From Cellvibrio sp. KY-YJ-3 (GTDB lineage Bacteria > Pseudomonadota > Gammaproteobacteria > Pseudomonadales > Cellvibrionaceae), in assembly GCF_008806955.1 (NCBI RefSeq), contig NZ_CP031727.1, positions 930,001-994,000 on the forward strand: a stretch of DNA of 64,000 nucleotides, in the 5' to 3' direction. The notes below the pieces were generated by a model. It ran no database searches and was not told the DNA's origin. It was given only the letters and a program-made list of their open reading frames with translations. Shown here one piece after another: positions 16,813 through 25,678 of this stretch (positions are counted from its first letter, which is position 1; each line of letters starts with the position of its first letter). The position numbers and the translations under genes were made by a program.

Positions 16813-16887
16813 CGTCATACCTGCGAACGCAGGTATCCAGCTCCCCTGCAAACTACCTTATGGATCCCCCGCGTGCGTGGGCATGAC
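16813..16887. repeat. Pair of inverted REP-like elements (BIME-like)
   Basis: The first element (16813-16840) is CGTCATACCTGCG followed by AACGCAGGTATCCAG. The second (16859-16887) is the inverted, diverged partner TGGATCCCCCGCGTGCGTGG followed by GCATGAC. The outer arms GTCAT...ATCCA and TGGAT...ATGAC are complementary, giving two hairpins head to head. It lies in the 331-bp region between the divergent sigma and GH16 genes. Confidence 0.75.
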
Positions 16888-17059
16888 CTTAAATACTTAT
16901 CACCACTTCAGGTTTTCTGCGCAAACTGATGCACGGGAGTGCCTTTTTTTAGCAAAGATGAGGCTGTGGTAGGTCGGGTGAAAGTTTACTGCCACTTCGG
17001 TTACTCACCCTCAGCGTTACTCATTATGCCTCTAATAATTAACGATAAAGGTACTCGCT
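16888..17059. other. Intergenic region upstream of the first GH16 gene
   Basis: No gene seen. An imperfect dyad surrounds a GTGAAAG-rich stretch: the arms GGTCGGGTGA (16972-16981) and TCACCC (17006-17011) could pair and may belong to the leader or operator of the GH16 gene. No convincing -35/-10 pair was identified. Confidence 0.35.
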
Positions 17060-18256
17060 ATGTTCTCTATTAATCGCTATACCGGCGTGCTCTTTGCGCT
17101 CGCCACCCTGATCGGCGTTAGCATTACCAGCGCCGCCACTGCCAAGCCTTACAAGGCGGCGGAAATCTACTCTAAACAAACCTACAAATACGGCCGCTAT
17201 GAGATGCGCATGCGCGTCGCCAAAGGCAGTGGGGTATTGTCTACTTTTTTCACCTACAAAAACGGTTCCGAGCAGCCGGGCACTTTTTGGGAAGAGATCG
17301 ATATCGAGATCTTCGGCAAAAACAACGCTACCCAGTGGCAGAGCAATGTGATTATTGGCACCAATCGCCCCACCACCAAAACCGAAGGGGTACACACCAT
17401 GCCCTATTCGCTGGGCGATGGTTACAACACCTATGTGCTGGAGTGGACCCCCAGTTACATCGCCTGGTTTGTCAACGGCACGCAAGTGCGCCGCATCAAT
17501 GGTGGCCAGTTTGTGACCAGCCTGACCAGCCCGCAAGACCTGCGTTTTAACCTCTGGGCGGCCAATATTGCCGAGTGGGTCGGCCCCTGGAATGACAGCA
17601 TCCTGCCGGTGTACCAGTTTGTGAATTACATCGAATACAAACCCTGGAATGCCTCTACCAATAGTTTTGGCACGGGTTGGCGCGACGACTTCAACAGTTT
17701 CGATACCAACCGCTGGAACAAAGCCAACTGGACTTTTGGCGAAAACCTGGCGGATTTTGACCCCAATAACGTCGTCGTTAAAAACGGCATTTTGGTATTG
17801 GCCCTGACCCGCGAAGGCCAGACCGGTTATACCGGTACACCGCCGGCCGATGGCGGCACTGGCGGTGGAAGTGGCAGCAGTAGCAGCGCCCCCGCTACCT
17901 CTATCACTATTCAGGCGGAAAACTTTAACGAAGTCGGCGGCAGTGTGACTGTATCGGGCGGCACCGTGGGTTATATCGATGCCGGTGAATGGTTCAAATA
18001 CAACAATGTGAATATCCCGCAAACCGGGACTTACAAGGTTGAATACCGTGTCGCCTCGGCGCTCACCACCGCGCAGTTCACGCTGGATCGCAACGGCGTA
18101 GGCTTAGGCACCATTAGCGTGCCCAATACCGGCGGTTGGGGTACTTATCAAACCATCTCCCACAATATTTACCTGACCGCCGGGGTACAGAGTTTGGCGA
18201 TTTACGCCAACAGCGGTGGGTTTAATATCGATTGGCTCAAGCTTACTAAAATCTAG
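17060..18256 (+). CDS. Circularly permuted GH16 lichenase-like beta-glucanase with CBM6
   Basis: A 398-residue secreted enzyme with a signal peptide (about 1-28). The catalytic domain is in the permuted order known from the Fibrobacter succinogenes 1,3-1,4-beta-glucanase: it begins with the YGRYEMRM strand and the active site WEEIDIEIFGK (nucleophile Glu79, Asp81, acid/base Glu83). It then ends with the strands WRDDFNSFDTNRWNKANWTF and VVVKNGILVLALT, which are N-terminal in Bacillus lichenases. A Gly/Ser linker (about 268-280) leads to a C-terminal CBM6 (about 282-398, AENFNEVGG to FNIDWLKL). Probably cleaves mixed-linkage or beta-1,3-glucan. A second permuted paralogue follows in tandem. The fold is sure; exact specificity is inferred. 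Confidence 0.9.
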   Translation: MFSINRYTGVLFALATLIGVSITSAATAKPYKAAEIYSKQTYKYGRYEMRMRVAKGSGVLSTFFTYKNGSEQPGTFWEEIDIEIFGKNNATQWQSNVIIGTNRPTTKTEGVHTMPYSLGDGYNTYVLEWTPSYIAWFVNGTQVRRINGGQFVTSLTSPQDLRFNLWAANIAEWVGPWNDSILPVYQFVNYIEYKPWNASTNSFGTGWRDDFNSFDTNRWNKANWTFGENLADFDPNNVVVKNGILVLALTREGQTGYTGTPPADGGTGGGSGSSSSAPATSITIQAENFNEVGGSVTVSGGTVGYIDAGEWFKYNNVNIPQTGTYKVEYRVASALTTAQFTLDRNGVGLGTISVPNTGGWGTYQTISHNIYLTAGVQSLAIYANSGGFNIDWLKLTKI

Positions 18257-18269
18257 GTTTTCTCCCCTC

Positions 18270-18308
18270 GGGGTTGGCGTGCCGCTGCTGGTTGCCAACC
18301 CCTTTTTT
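18270..18308 (+). terminator. Terminator between the two GH16 genes
   Basis: A 9-bp stem GGGGTTGGC / GCCAACCCC with a 15-nt loop, followed by TTTTTT. It separates the paralogues, so the second gene probably has its own promoter or depends on partial read-through. Only 20 bp remain before its start codon, which favours read-through. Confidence 0.82.
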
Positions 18309-18328
18309 GTCTTGATGAGGTCTGTGTT

Positions 18329-19432
18329 ATGTGTCGTTTCTTCTGTGCATTGTTAACTGTAACGGTGGCGATAATGGCGAACCTTGCCAGCGCCAAAGCG
18401 TACAAAGGTGCGGAAATCTACTCCAATGACAGCGTTTTGTACGGCCGTTTTGAAATGCGTATGCAGGTAGCGAAAGGGAGCGGGATTTTATCCACCTTCT
18501 TTACCTACAAAAATGGCTCGGAAGTGGGTAATACCTTTTGGGAGGAAATCGACATTGAGGTCTTTGGCAAAAACAACGCCACCGAGTGGCAGAGCAATAT
18601 TATTCTGGGCAGCTCGCGCCCCACGCTTCATGTTGAGCAGGTGCACAGCCTGACGCAATCGCTGGGCGATGCTTATCACACCTATGTGCTGGAGTGGACG
18701 CCGGATTATGTCGCCTGGTTTCTGGACGGGGTGGAAGTGCGCCGCATTACTGGCACCAGCACCGTGACCAGCCTGACCAATGCGCAAAGCCTGCGTTTTA
18801 ACCTCTGGTCGTCGGAATCGGCGGAGTGGGTTGGCCCCTGGGACCCCAGCATTCTGCCGGTATACCAATTTATTAATTACATCGATTACCAAGCCTACAA
18901 CGCCACCACCAAAACCTTTGAAGGCGGTTGGCGCGACGACTTTAACAGCTTTGATAGCAGCCGCTGGGGCAAGGCGAACTGGAGTTTTGATACCAACCGG
19001 GTGGATTTTGCACCGGAAAATGTGGTGGTGAAAGACGGCATTCTGGTGCTGGCGATGACCACCGACGCGGCGCTGGGTTTCAGCGGTACACCGCCAGCGG
19101 ATAACCATGTGGTCAGCAGCTCCAGTGCACCTGCCAGCAGTAGTTCCGTTGCAAGCAGCAGTCTTGCCCAGAGCAGTGTGGCGCAAAGCAGCAGTTCGGA
19201 AACGAGTGCCGTACAGAGCAGCGAAGCTGCCAGTTCAACGGCGCTGTCATCGTCATCGGTTGCCGCAATCAGTTCGGCTGCCGCCAGTTCCAACGCGGCG
19301 ACGGGCAGTAATTCTGGTAGTGGAGGCGGCGGTGCGATGCATGGCCTGTGGTTGGCCATGCTCGCCGGGTTGTTGCTGCTGCGGTTATTAATCCAGATAG
19401 GCCGGGCGCGGCGCATTCATATTGCGCTTTAA
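18329..19432 (+). CDS. Circularly permuted GH16 beta-glucanase with Ser linker and GlyGly-CTERM anchor
   Basis: A 367-residue paralogue of the preceding enzyme with a signal peptide (about 1-22) and the active site WEEIDIEVFGK (Glu73, Asp75, Glu77). The same permuted order ends with WRDDFNSFDSSRWGKANWSF and VVVKDGILVLAMT. It is closer still to the Fibrobacter enzyme (LRFNLWSSESAEWVGPWD region). Instead of CBM6 it has a ~65-residue polyserine/alanine tract, then SGSGGGGAM, a hydrophobic helix (LWLAMLAGLLLL) and a basic tail. This is a GlyGly-CTERM-type sorting signal, processed by rhombosortase in organisms that have it. The paralogues thus probably differ in location: secreted and carbohydrate-bound versus envelope-retained. 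The 3' end overlaps the convergent SDR gene by 45 bp. Confidence 0.9.
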   Translation: MCRFFCALLTVTVAIMANLASAKAYKGAEIYSNDSVLYGRFEMRMQVAKGSGILSTFFTYKNGSEVGNTFWEEIDIEVFGKNNATEWQSNIILGSSRPTLHVEQVHSLTQSLGDAYHTYVLEWTPDYVAWFLDGVEVRRITGTSTVTSLTNAQSLRFNLWSSESAEWVGPWDPSILPVYQFINYIDYQAYNATTKTFEGGWRDDFNSFDSSRWGKANWSFDTNRVDFAPENVVVKDGILVLAMTTDAALGFSGTPPADNHVVSSSSAPASSSSVASSSLAQSSVAQSSSSETSAVQSSEAASSTALSSSSVAAISSAAASSNAATGSNSGSGGGGAMHGLWLAMLAGLLLLRLLIQIGRARRIHIAL

Positions 19433-20083
19433 GTTCAGCGTCATTTCATCCGCTAATACTTCCTCTTCACCCGCCTCCAAACCCTCGAAGGTGCGCTGCA
19501 CTATCAGCGCCGCGGGGGTTTTGGGCGCATCAATTTTGGCCGTCATGTCGGTATCCACATAACCCATATGCAGCGCCATCACCTGGGTATTCTGCCCGCG
19601 CAATTCCAGGCGCAAGCTGTTGGTCAGCGCCCAGGCGGCCGATTTGCTCGCCGAATAAGGTGAAAACTCCACCGGCGCGTACCAACTCACCAGCGACAAC
19701 ACATTGATAATCGCCCCGCCGCCATGACCGGCGAGCAGCGGCGCAAAGGCTTTGCACAGGCGCAGGGGGCCGTAAAAATTGGTGTCAAAGTGCTCGGCGC
19801 AACTGGCCTCGCTGTTATTGGCGAGAAAGCTGCCAAAACGGGCGACACCGGCATTGTTGATCAACAGGGTGACATCGGGGCATTGTGCGGCGATGCGCGC
19901 GACATCATCGTCGCTGGTGACATCCAGCTTGAGTTTGATGACCCCATCGAGTGGGATAGAGTGCGGGTCGCGGGCGGTGGCGTACACCTTGCGGGCACCG
20001 CGCGCCAGGGCGGCGCGGGCAAATTCCAATCCAATACCGCGATTGGCTCCAGTGATTAATACAACTGCATCTTTGATGTTCAT
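19388..20083 (-). CDS. Short-chain dehydrogenase/reductase
   Basis: A 231-residue classical SDR: cofactor motif TGANRGIGLEFARAA (residues 12-26), NNAG at about 77-80, catalytic Ser near LSLVSW and YSASK (Tyr/Lys) at about residues 143-147. Basic residues after the glycine motif suggest NADP(H), as in carbonyl reductase-like members. Monocistronic by appearance; its 3' end overlaps the GH16 gene on the other strand. No substrate can be assigned. Confidence 0.87.
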   Translation of the reverse strand: MNIKDAVVLITGANRGIGLEFARAALARGARKVYATARDPHSIPLDGVIKLKLDVTSDDDVARIAAQCPDVTLLINNAGVARFGSFLANNSEASCAEHFDTNFYGPLRLCKAFAPLLAGHGGGAIINVLSLVSWYAPVEFSPYSASKSAAWALTNSLRLELRGQNTQVMALHMGYVDTDMTAKIDAPKTPAALIVQRTFEGLEAGEEEVLADEMTLNLKRNMNAPRPAYLD

Positions 20084-20153
20084 CGTCTAATTCCTTAACG
20101 TTGCTTTGATGGTAACCGGCTCGATTGTAGCGGGCTTGACTGCGCCCGCCGCC

Positions 20154-21110
20154 TTAAAGTTTAGGGCGCGAGCCGCGCTTTTTCTTGGGTGGATAAAAAC
20201 TGGCTTCGCCCTCGGGGCGGGTTTTGAAGCGGCGATGTACCCACAGGTATTGCTCCGGCGCCTGACGAATCGCCTGTTCCAAAATTAGGTTGATACGTGT
20301 GGCGTCCGCAATATCGTCGCCACTGGGATAATTTTCCAATGCTGGCTGAATTTCCAACCGATAGCGACCACCGGGTTCACGGAAACAAAAAAATGGAATC
20401 ACCGCGCACCCGGAAAGTTTGGCAATACGCGATGTCGCCACCACTGTCGCGGCCGGTACCCCGAAAAATGGCACAAATACACTGTGATTGCGGCCATAGT
20501 CCTGATCCGGCGCATACCAAACAATCCGCCCTTGACGCAGGCTCTTGATTAACTGGCGGGTGTCATCGCGATTGATGGCCGAGCCATTTACCCGCGAGCG
20601 CGCCTTGGCTATGGCGTAGGCCATCAAGGGGTTAGGGTCAGCGCGATAGAGCACATCGGCATCTATGTGGTAGGCCATAATGCGGCCGCTGATATCAATG
20701 GTGGTCAAGTGACTGCCGCACAACAGCACGCCCTTGCCTTGCGCCTGTGCCTCGGCAATGTGCTCCAACCCGCTAATCTCATAGCGATTGCGCATTTTGT
20801 CCACTTGGCCCCAGAGCCCAATCGCGGTCTCCGTAATACTCAGCCCGGTAGCCACCAACGTACCGCGCACCATTTTGGCTTGTGCTGCTGCATCCAGCTC
20901 TGGAAAACAAAGTGCAATATTGATTTCCGCATAGCGTCGGCGCGATTTGGCCAGGTAGTAAAACAATAGCCCCAAGCCACGGCCAATAAACTGGTTCGCC
21001 TGAACCGGCAACTGGGCAATTAGCCAGAAAAAGCCCAACACCAACCAGGTTGGCCAGAAGCGTGGCAGCAAAAAACGGCGGTTCAAGGGGGGCAACTGTG
21101 ACTTGTCCAA
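20154..21110 (-). CDS. Lipid A acyltransferase, LpxL/HtrB family
   Basis: A 318-residue inner-membrane enzyme. One N-terminal transmembrane helix (about 20-38) is followed by the lysophospholipid acyltransferase domain. The catalytic HxxxxD motif is His134-LTTI-Asp139, and the DQDYGRNHSVFVPFFG region matches LpxL/LpxM/LpxP enzymes. By family it transfers a secondary acyl chain from acyl-ACP onto Kdo2-lipid IVA. The start is a TTG at 21110 with GAGAG about 9 bases upstream; no ATG start fits as well. Which of LpxL, LpxM or LpxP it represents cannot be told from sequence alone. Confidence 0.86.
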   Translation of the reverse strand: MDKSQLPPLNRRFLLPRFWPTWLVLGFFWLIAQLPVQANQFIGRGLGLLFYYLAKSRRRYAEINIALCFPELDAAAQAKMVRGTLVATGLSITETAIGLWGQVDKMRNRYEISGLEHIAEAQAQGKGVLLCGSHLTTIDISGRIMAYHIDADVLYRADPNPLMAYAIAKARSRVNGSAINRDDTRQLIKSLRQGRIVWYAPDQDYGRNHSVFVPFFGVPAATVVATSRIAKLSGCAVIPFFCFREPGGRYRLEIQPALENYPSGDDIADATRINLILEQAIRQAPEQYLWVHRRFKTRPEGEASFYPPKKKRGSRPKL

Positions 21111-21185
21111 GTGGTATTTCTCTCTTGCGATGGGGTGCGGCGGCCGATTATAACAACCTCAACCTGCAGCGTCCCCTGCAGGTGA

Positions 21186-22352
21186 TTATTCGGCGCCCTC
21201 TGCCGGAGCTTGGGGCACTCCTCCCTGCTTGCGAAATTCCGCCGCAGAGACTCCGGTATAGCGTTTAAAAAAGCGATGGAAAGACGACTTACTGTTAAAA
21301 CCCGACTCGAGCAAAATATCCAGAATATTCAAATGAGCAAACGCTGGATCAAGCAGCATTTGTTTAGCGCGCTCTACCCGATAACCATTCACAAATTCAA
21401 AAAAATTGGTGTTGAATTCACTATTGATAATGCTCGATACCTCGCGGTAGTGAATGCCCACCTGCCGCGCAAAATCTTCAATGGTTAAATTCTGGGTTAA
21501 ATAAAGTTGTTGTGTTTCCATGGTGGTGCGAATGCGCGCAATCGCCTCCGGCGAGGGTGCCGCAATCACTTGTGGCTCTTTGGTGCCGGGCGATTCCCGT
21601 GTCAGCAGCAACTCGTGGGCGTAGAGCAAGCTATATACAAAAAGTGCGTTCACCAACAAAAAGGTAATGTAATTATCGAAGATGCCAAAACTATCAGCGA
21701 TCGCAAAACTCACGCTCTGCCCGAGTAGATGCACGATGAGTGACCACAACCAATTGAGCGCAAAACCCAAAGTGAGCAACAACAACCAATAAGGCCCCTG
21801 CAAACTCAGACTCGAATAAAATTCTTTCAGTTGTTGTTTGTAGCGATAAATTTCCAGCACGGCGGCAAAGGCATAAGCGACCGGTAAAAACTTCAGGTAA
21901 TGCCATAAATAATTGGCAAGCTGGGCAGAAAATTCATTGTGTGCATTAGGCAAAAAACGCAAACGGTCGCTATCCAACTCGCCCCACAATACCAAGCCCA
22001 CTACCGCCACTAAATTCAATAAATGCAGTGCATCTTTTGCGCGCAGTGAAAAATTCGCCCGTGTAATTGCCACCACATACAAATACAAAAACACACTTTT
22101 ACCCACCAAGGTTGTCACCAACCCGAGCGCCAGCGTCATTTTGGCCAGCTCACTATGCGAGTGAATATAGTCATTCCACAACACCATATTGCACAGCGCA
22201 CTCGCACCCACACACACGAAAAATCCTGACAATAACTGCGATGCCACGGCCTTTTGTTTGGACAGCAGCCACTGGAAAATCACCAGCAGCACACACACCG
22301 CCAGGGTGAGTACGAGGATTAAATCGTGAATATTAAAAATGGGTGTTTTCAT
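21186..22352 (-). CDS. AraC-family regulator with seven-helix membrane sensor
   Basis: A 388-residue protein. Seven hydrophobic helices span about residues 10-245 with no signal peptide. The cytoplasmic C-terminus (about 275-380) is an AraC/XylS DNA-binding domain with both helix-turn-helix units (TIEDFARQVGIHYREVSSII and ILDILLESGFNSKSSFHRFF). Membrane-integrated AraC regulators of this kind occur widely in Bacteroidetes and gammaproteobacteria, and few have known signals. The neighbour downstream is an unrelated acyltransferase in the same direction, 75 bp away. The divergence from any clear target leaves its regulon unknown. Confidence 0.88.
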   Translation of the reverse strand: MKTPIFNIHDLILVLTLAVCVLLVIFQWLLSKQKAVASQLLSGFFVCVGASALCNMVLWNDYIHSHSELAKMTLALGLVTTLVGKSVFLYLYVVAITRANFSLRAKDALHLLNLVAVVGLVLWGELDSDRLRFLPNAHNEFSAQLANYLWHYLKFLPVAYAFAAVLEIYRYKQQLKEFYSSLSLQGPYWLLLLTLGFALNWLWSLIVHLLGQSVSFAIADSFGIFDNYITFLLVNALFVYSLLYAHELLLTRESPGTKEPQVIAAPSPEAIARIRTTMETQQLYLTQNLTIEDFARQVGIHYREVSSIINSEFNTNFFEFVNGYRVERAKQMLLDPAFAHLNILDILLESGFNSKSSFHRFFKRYTGVSAAEFRKQGGVPQAPAEGAE

Positions 22353-22397
22353 AAGCTCTTTAATGCTTGTTAGTGTGGAGATATAGAGACAGCAGGA

Positions 22398-23735
22398 TTA
22401 ATAAAAATAAACCTGCTGTGTGTGGGCACTATTGTTACCCAAACCGTTAACAGTAACTGATCGCTGCTGCTGATCAATTGCAAACGGTTTACTGGGGTAT
22501 GGACTGAGCAAGCGGGTTGCAGTTGATGAGCTGTTGTTCATTTGTTCAACACTGAATAATAACCCGCGCCGAAATGCTTCCAAATTTTTACTGCGAGCAG
22601 CATAGTTTCCATAGTCGGGCGAAGCGATACCCACCAGAATTTGGCCAACCGGGTTATAGGGGTTGAATAAATAATGTACTTTATTTTTTGGCACAGATTC
22701 TTGTCGTAATTGTTGAGTGTACTCGGTGAAAGCTACTTCAAATTCATTAACAGGGACATCCAAATTGTCCAATGCCGATTTTACCCTCGTTGCTAACTGA
22801 TTTACCGTATCCTGCTTTTTATGTGCCAAGTTGATCAATAGCTTCCCAGAGGCTCTGGTGTGCTCTTGGTCAAACTGAGCTTGATAAGCCGCATTGCCAA
22901 ATTTCCACTCGCCTATTAAACAGCGATACATGGAAAGCTCATCGTCAGTAAAGGGTTGGCGCATGCTGGCGTCTAGGGGCATTTTTCCATCGTGAAGTAA
23001 AAAATAATTAGTCCATAAAAAATTATTTTTAATTGCTACCGAAGCAATCATTTTTCCAATCAGGGTATCGCTATCTTTTAAAACACCGCGCCAAAACCGC
23101 AGGTCGCGATCCAATAACTTGCTTAAATACCCATTATCATTTGGGGTGATGTTGGCAAATGCGCTAATAAAAATGATGCGCTGTGCCTTCATCACCTCGG
23201 CATATTTTGGCAATGGCAAACGAATATCCAATGCAGATAATTCCAGCCAACCACTATGCGCAATTAATTGCCGGTAGCGATCATTAACCCAGGGTTGATT
23301 GTTCTGCCATTCATCAATAAGTGTTTTATTTTTTTCAATGGCATTAATGCAATCCTGCGTAACCTCGCTGCACAAATTAATCAGTTCAGCAAACTCCGCG
23401 GGTAAATTCTCCTGAACAAGGTAACTCGCTTGAGGGAACTCCAAGTTCTCCTCCGATGAAGACGAGATAACCTGCTGTGACCATTCAACCCGTTCAAGTC
23501 CAATTGCTTTAGGGTCTTCAGTTTCAGCGACATCAAACCCCAATAAAAACAAATAGCCGTTGTCATTGTCAGCAACCGCCGCGCGATTGTTCCATGCCTG
23601 TTCAAACTCCACCACCGTTGCAGAAGGTGGTTTATCGCGTAAGTTAATTATCACTACAGCGACAACATAGACGATTAGCAGTGAAAAAATAACCACTAAA
23701 AATTTGGCTAATATGTTTAGCGATTTTCCTAGCAT
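22398..23735 (-). CDS. Unknown membrane-anchored protein
   Basis: A 445-residue protein not recognised. It has one N-terminal transmembrane helix (about residues 10-30, FLVVIFSLLIVYVVAVVIIN) with no cleavage site, so the bulk is probably periplasmic and anchored. The remainder is rich in charged and aromatic residues, predicted mostly helical, with two cysteines close together near residues 117 and 123 (NLCSEVTQDC) that may form a disulfide. Composition and GC content match the surroundings. It stands alone between an AraC-type regulator and ynfA. No function is proposed. Confidence 0.7.
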   Translation of the reverse strand: MLGKSLNILAKFLVVIFSLLIVYVVAVVIINLRDKPPSATVVEFEQAWNNRAAVADNDNGYLFLLGFDVAETEDPKAIGLERVEWSQQVISSSSEENLEFPQASYLVQENLPAEFAELINLCSEVTQDCINAIEKNKTLIDEWQNNQPWVNDRYRQLIAHSGWLELSALDIRLPLPKYAEVMKAQRIIFISAFANITPNDNGYLSKLLDRDLRFWRGVLKDSDTLIGKMIASVAIKNNFLWTNYFLLHDGKMPLDASMRQPFTDDELSMYRCLIGEWKFGNAAYQAQFDQEHTRASGKLLINLAHKKQDTVNQLATRVKSALDNLDVPVNEFEVAFTEYTQQLRQESVPKNKVHYLFNPYNPVGQILVGIASPDYGNYAARSKNLEAFRRGLLFSVEQMNNSSSTATRLLSPYPSKPFAIDQQQRSVTVNGLGNNSAHTQQVYFY

Positions 23736-23775
23736 GATTGTCCCATATTAATAGTCATGAACTACAAACTTGCCA

Positions 23776-24102
23776 TTACTGCCCGCGCCAGCCCCACACA
23801 ATAATCGCCATGCCCACCAAGGCGACACTGGCACCCGCCCAATCGTAGACCGAGAGTTTTACTCCATCCACATAACGCAGCCACAGCAGCGCGGTTGCCA
23901 CATAAACACCGCCGTAAGCGGCATAGACCCGGCCACTGGCAGCGGGGTGCAAAGTGAGCAACCACACAAACAGTGCGAGGCTCGCGGCGGCGGGAATTAA
24001 CAATAAAATCGAACCGCCTTTGCGCAGCCACAGGTAAGGCAAAAAGCAGCCGATAATTTCCGCGAGCGCAGTGGCGACAAATAACAGCGAGGTTTTGAGC
24101 AT
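23776..24102 (-). CDS. ynfA: YnfA/UPF0060 small membrane protein
   Basis: A 108-residue inner-membrane protein with four transmembrane helices, matching UPF0060/YnfA (about 108 residues in E. coli). Characteristic sequences are [18 protein letters not shown] and [20 protein letters not shown] near the middle. The fold resembles small multidrug resistance proteins, and YnfA of Shigella has been reported to act as an SMR-type efflux pump. The start at 24102 (MLKTS) gives the family length; a frame extension to 24123 is unlikely to be used. Confidence 0.92.
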   Translation of the reverse strand: MLKTSLLFVATALAEIIGCFLPYLWLRKGGSILLLIPAAASLALFVWLLTLHPAASGRVYAAYGGVYVATALLWLRYVDGVKLSVYDWAGASVALVGMAIIVWGWRGQ

Positions 24103-24227
24103 GGAGAAGCGCCTTGTTGGCAAGCCAAGGGTGGGATGTTAAAGCAGTTGGGCGCATTTAATAAGTTGCTGTGCGTCCATGCAGGCTAATAAACTCACTT
24201 CATTCACCTTTCAATGGAACGCCGTTT

Positions 24228-25007
24228 ATGTCCCGAGTGCGATTGTTGTTAGTGTTGCTGCTTGCCTGGGCGCCACTTGCGCAGGCGGAAAAAATCACCA
24301 TCGCCGCCGCCGCTGATTTGAAATTTGCGCTGGACGAACTCCTGGTCGATTTCAAACAAGCTCATCCCAACGATGAGGTTGCAGTGATTTATGGCTCCTC
24401 CGGTAAGTTTTATACCCAGATCCAACAGGGTGCGCCCTTTGATGTGTATTTTTCCGCCGACATCGAATTCCCGCGGCGCCTGGCAAAAGCCGGTTTTGCG
24501 GCGTCCGAGGTCAAGCCTCATGCCCTTGGCCGTATTGTGCTCTGGAGTGCCACCCAAGATGCCAGCCAAATGAATCTCGCCAGCCTGACCGATCCCGCCA
24601 TCAGACGCATCGCCATCGCCAACCCCAAGGTCGCGCCCTACGGCATGCGTGCGGTGGAAGCCCTGAAGCAGAGCGGCTTGTGGGACAAGGTGGAGCCCAA
24701 ACTGGTGTACGGCGAAAACATCGCCCACACCGCGCAATTTGTGCAAAGCGGTAACGCGCAGGTAGGCATTATCGCCCTCGCGCTGGCGCTCAACCCGGAG
24801 CTGGCGCGCAAGGGCGGTTACTGGCTGATTCCCGACGAACTACACGCGCCGTTGGAGCAGGGTTTTATCATCACCAAACGCGCAGAAAAGAATGAGCTGG
24901 CGCAACACTTTGCGGATTACATGGAAAGCAAACCCGCGCGCGACGTGATGACCCGCTATGGGTTTGTATTGCCGGACGCGCCAGCTGGAGAAGTAGATGC
25001 TCACTGA
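24228..25007 (+). CDS. modA: Molybdate-binding periplasmic protein ModA
   Basis: A 259-residue periplasmic protein with a signal peptide (cleavage after AQA, about residue 20). The mature protein starts [18 protein letters not shown], and the [20 protein letters not shown] sequence holds serines of the oxyanion site. The family binds molybdate or tungstate and delivers it to ModB/ModC. The start at 24228 fits the signal peptide; upstream in-frame codons would add a non-signal extension. modB begins 10 bp before its end, so the modABC genes are one operon. No ModE-like operator was identified upstream. Confidence 0.93.
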   Translation: MSRVRLLLVLLLAWAPLAQAEKITIAAAADLKFALDELLVDFKQAHPNDEVAVIYGSSGKFYTQIQQGAPFDVYFSADIEFPRRLAKAGFAASEVKPHALGRIVLWSATQDASQMNLASLTDPAIRRIAIANPKVAPYGMRAVEALKQSGLWDKVEPKLVYGENIAHTAQFVQSGNAQVGIIALALALNPELARKGGYWLIPDELHAPLEQGFIITKRAEKNELAQHFADYMESKPARDVMTRYGFVLPDAPAGEVDAH

Positions 25008-25677
25008 CGGCGACCTGCAAGCCCTGTGGCTCACGGTGCGGCTCGCCGCAATCGTCACGTTTATCCTGCTGTTAATCGGTACTCCCATCGCCTGGTGGTT
25101 GGCGCGCACCAAATGTTGGTGGAAGGGGCCAATCGGGGCGATTGTCGCCTTGCCGCTGGTATTACCGCCCTCGGTGTTAGGGTTTTATTTGCTCCTGGCG
25201 ATGGGGCCAAACGGCCCGGTGGGGCAATTGACGGAAGCGCTCAATATTGCCCCTTTGGCCTTTACCTTTTGGGGGCTGGTGCTGGCCTCGGTGTTTTATT
25301 CGCTGCCATTTATGGTGCAGCCGCTGCAAACCGCATTTGAGGCAATTGGCGAGCGCCCGCTGGAAGTGGCGGCGACCTTGCGGGCATCGCCGCTCGATGC
25401 GTTTTTTACCGTGGCTGTGCCCTTGGCGAAACCGGGTTTTATCACTGCCTCCATCCTCACCTTTGCCCATACCGTCGGTGAGTTTGGCGTGGTGCTAATG
25501 ATTGGCGGCAACATTCCCGGGGTGACGCGCGTGGCCTCAGTGCAGATTTACGATTACGTGGAAGCGCTAAATTACAGCCAAGCACACCGGCTGGCGCTGG
25601 TGCTGCTGGTGTTTTCCTTTGTGGTATTGCTGGCGATTTATGCGGGCCGCCGTTTCCGCCCTGTAAGAGGCGTGTGA
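24997..25677 (+). CDS. modB: Molybdate ABC transporter permease ModB
   Basis: A 226-residue permease with five or six transmembrane helices and the cytoplasmic EAA loop ([20 protein letters not shown]) that docks on ModC. The sequence [20 protein letters not shown] is characteristic of ModB. GGAG precedes its ATG inside the end of modA, giving an 11-bp overlap. Followed by modC one base later. Function by family: inner-membrane channel for molybdate uptake. Confidence 0.95.
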   Translation: MLTDGDLQALWLTVRLAAIVTFILLLIGTPIAWWLARTKCWWKGPIGAIVALPLVLPPSVLGFYLLLAMGPNGPVGQLTEALNIAPLAFTFWGLVLASVFYSLPFMVQPLQTAFEAIGERPLEVAATLRASPLDAFFTVAVPLAKPGFITASILTFAHTVGEFGVVLMIGGNIPGVTRVASVQIYDYVEALNYSQAHRLALVLLVFSFVVLLAIYAGRRFRPVRGV

Positions 25678-25678
25678 G

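Noticed and set aside
17039-19186. Long minus-strand frames (327 and 232 codons) opposite the GH16 genes
   Set aside because: Both are antisense to clear enzymes and their apparent similarity to each other is explained by the paralogy of the GH16 genes.
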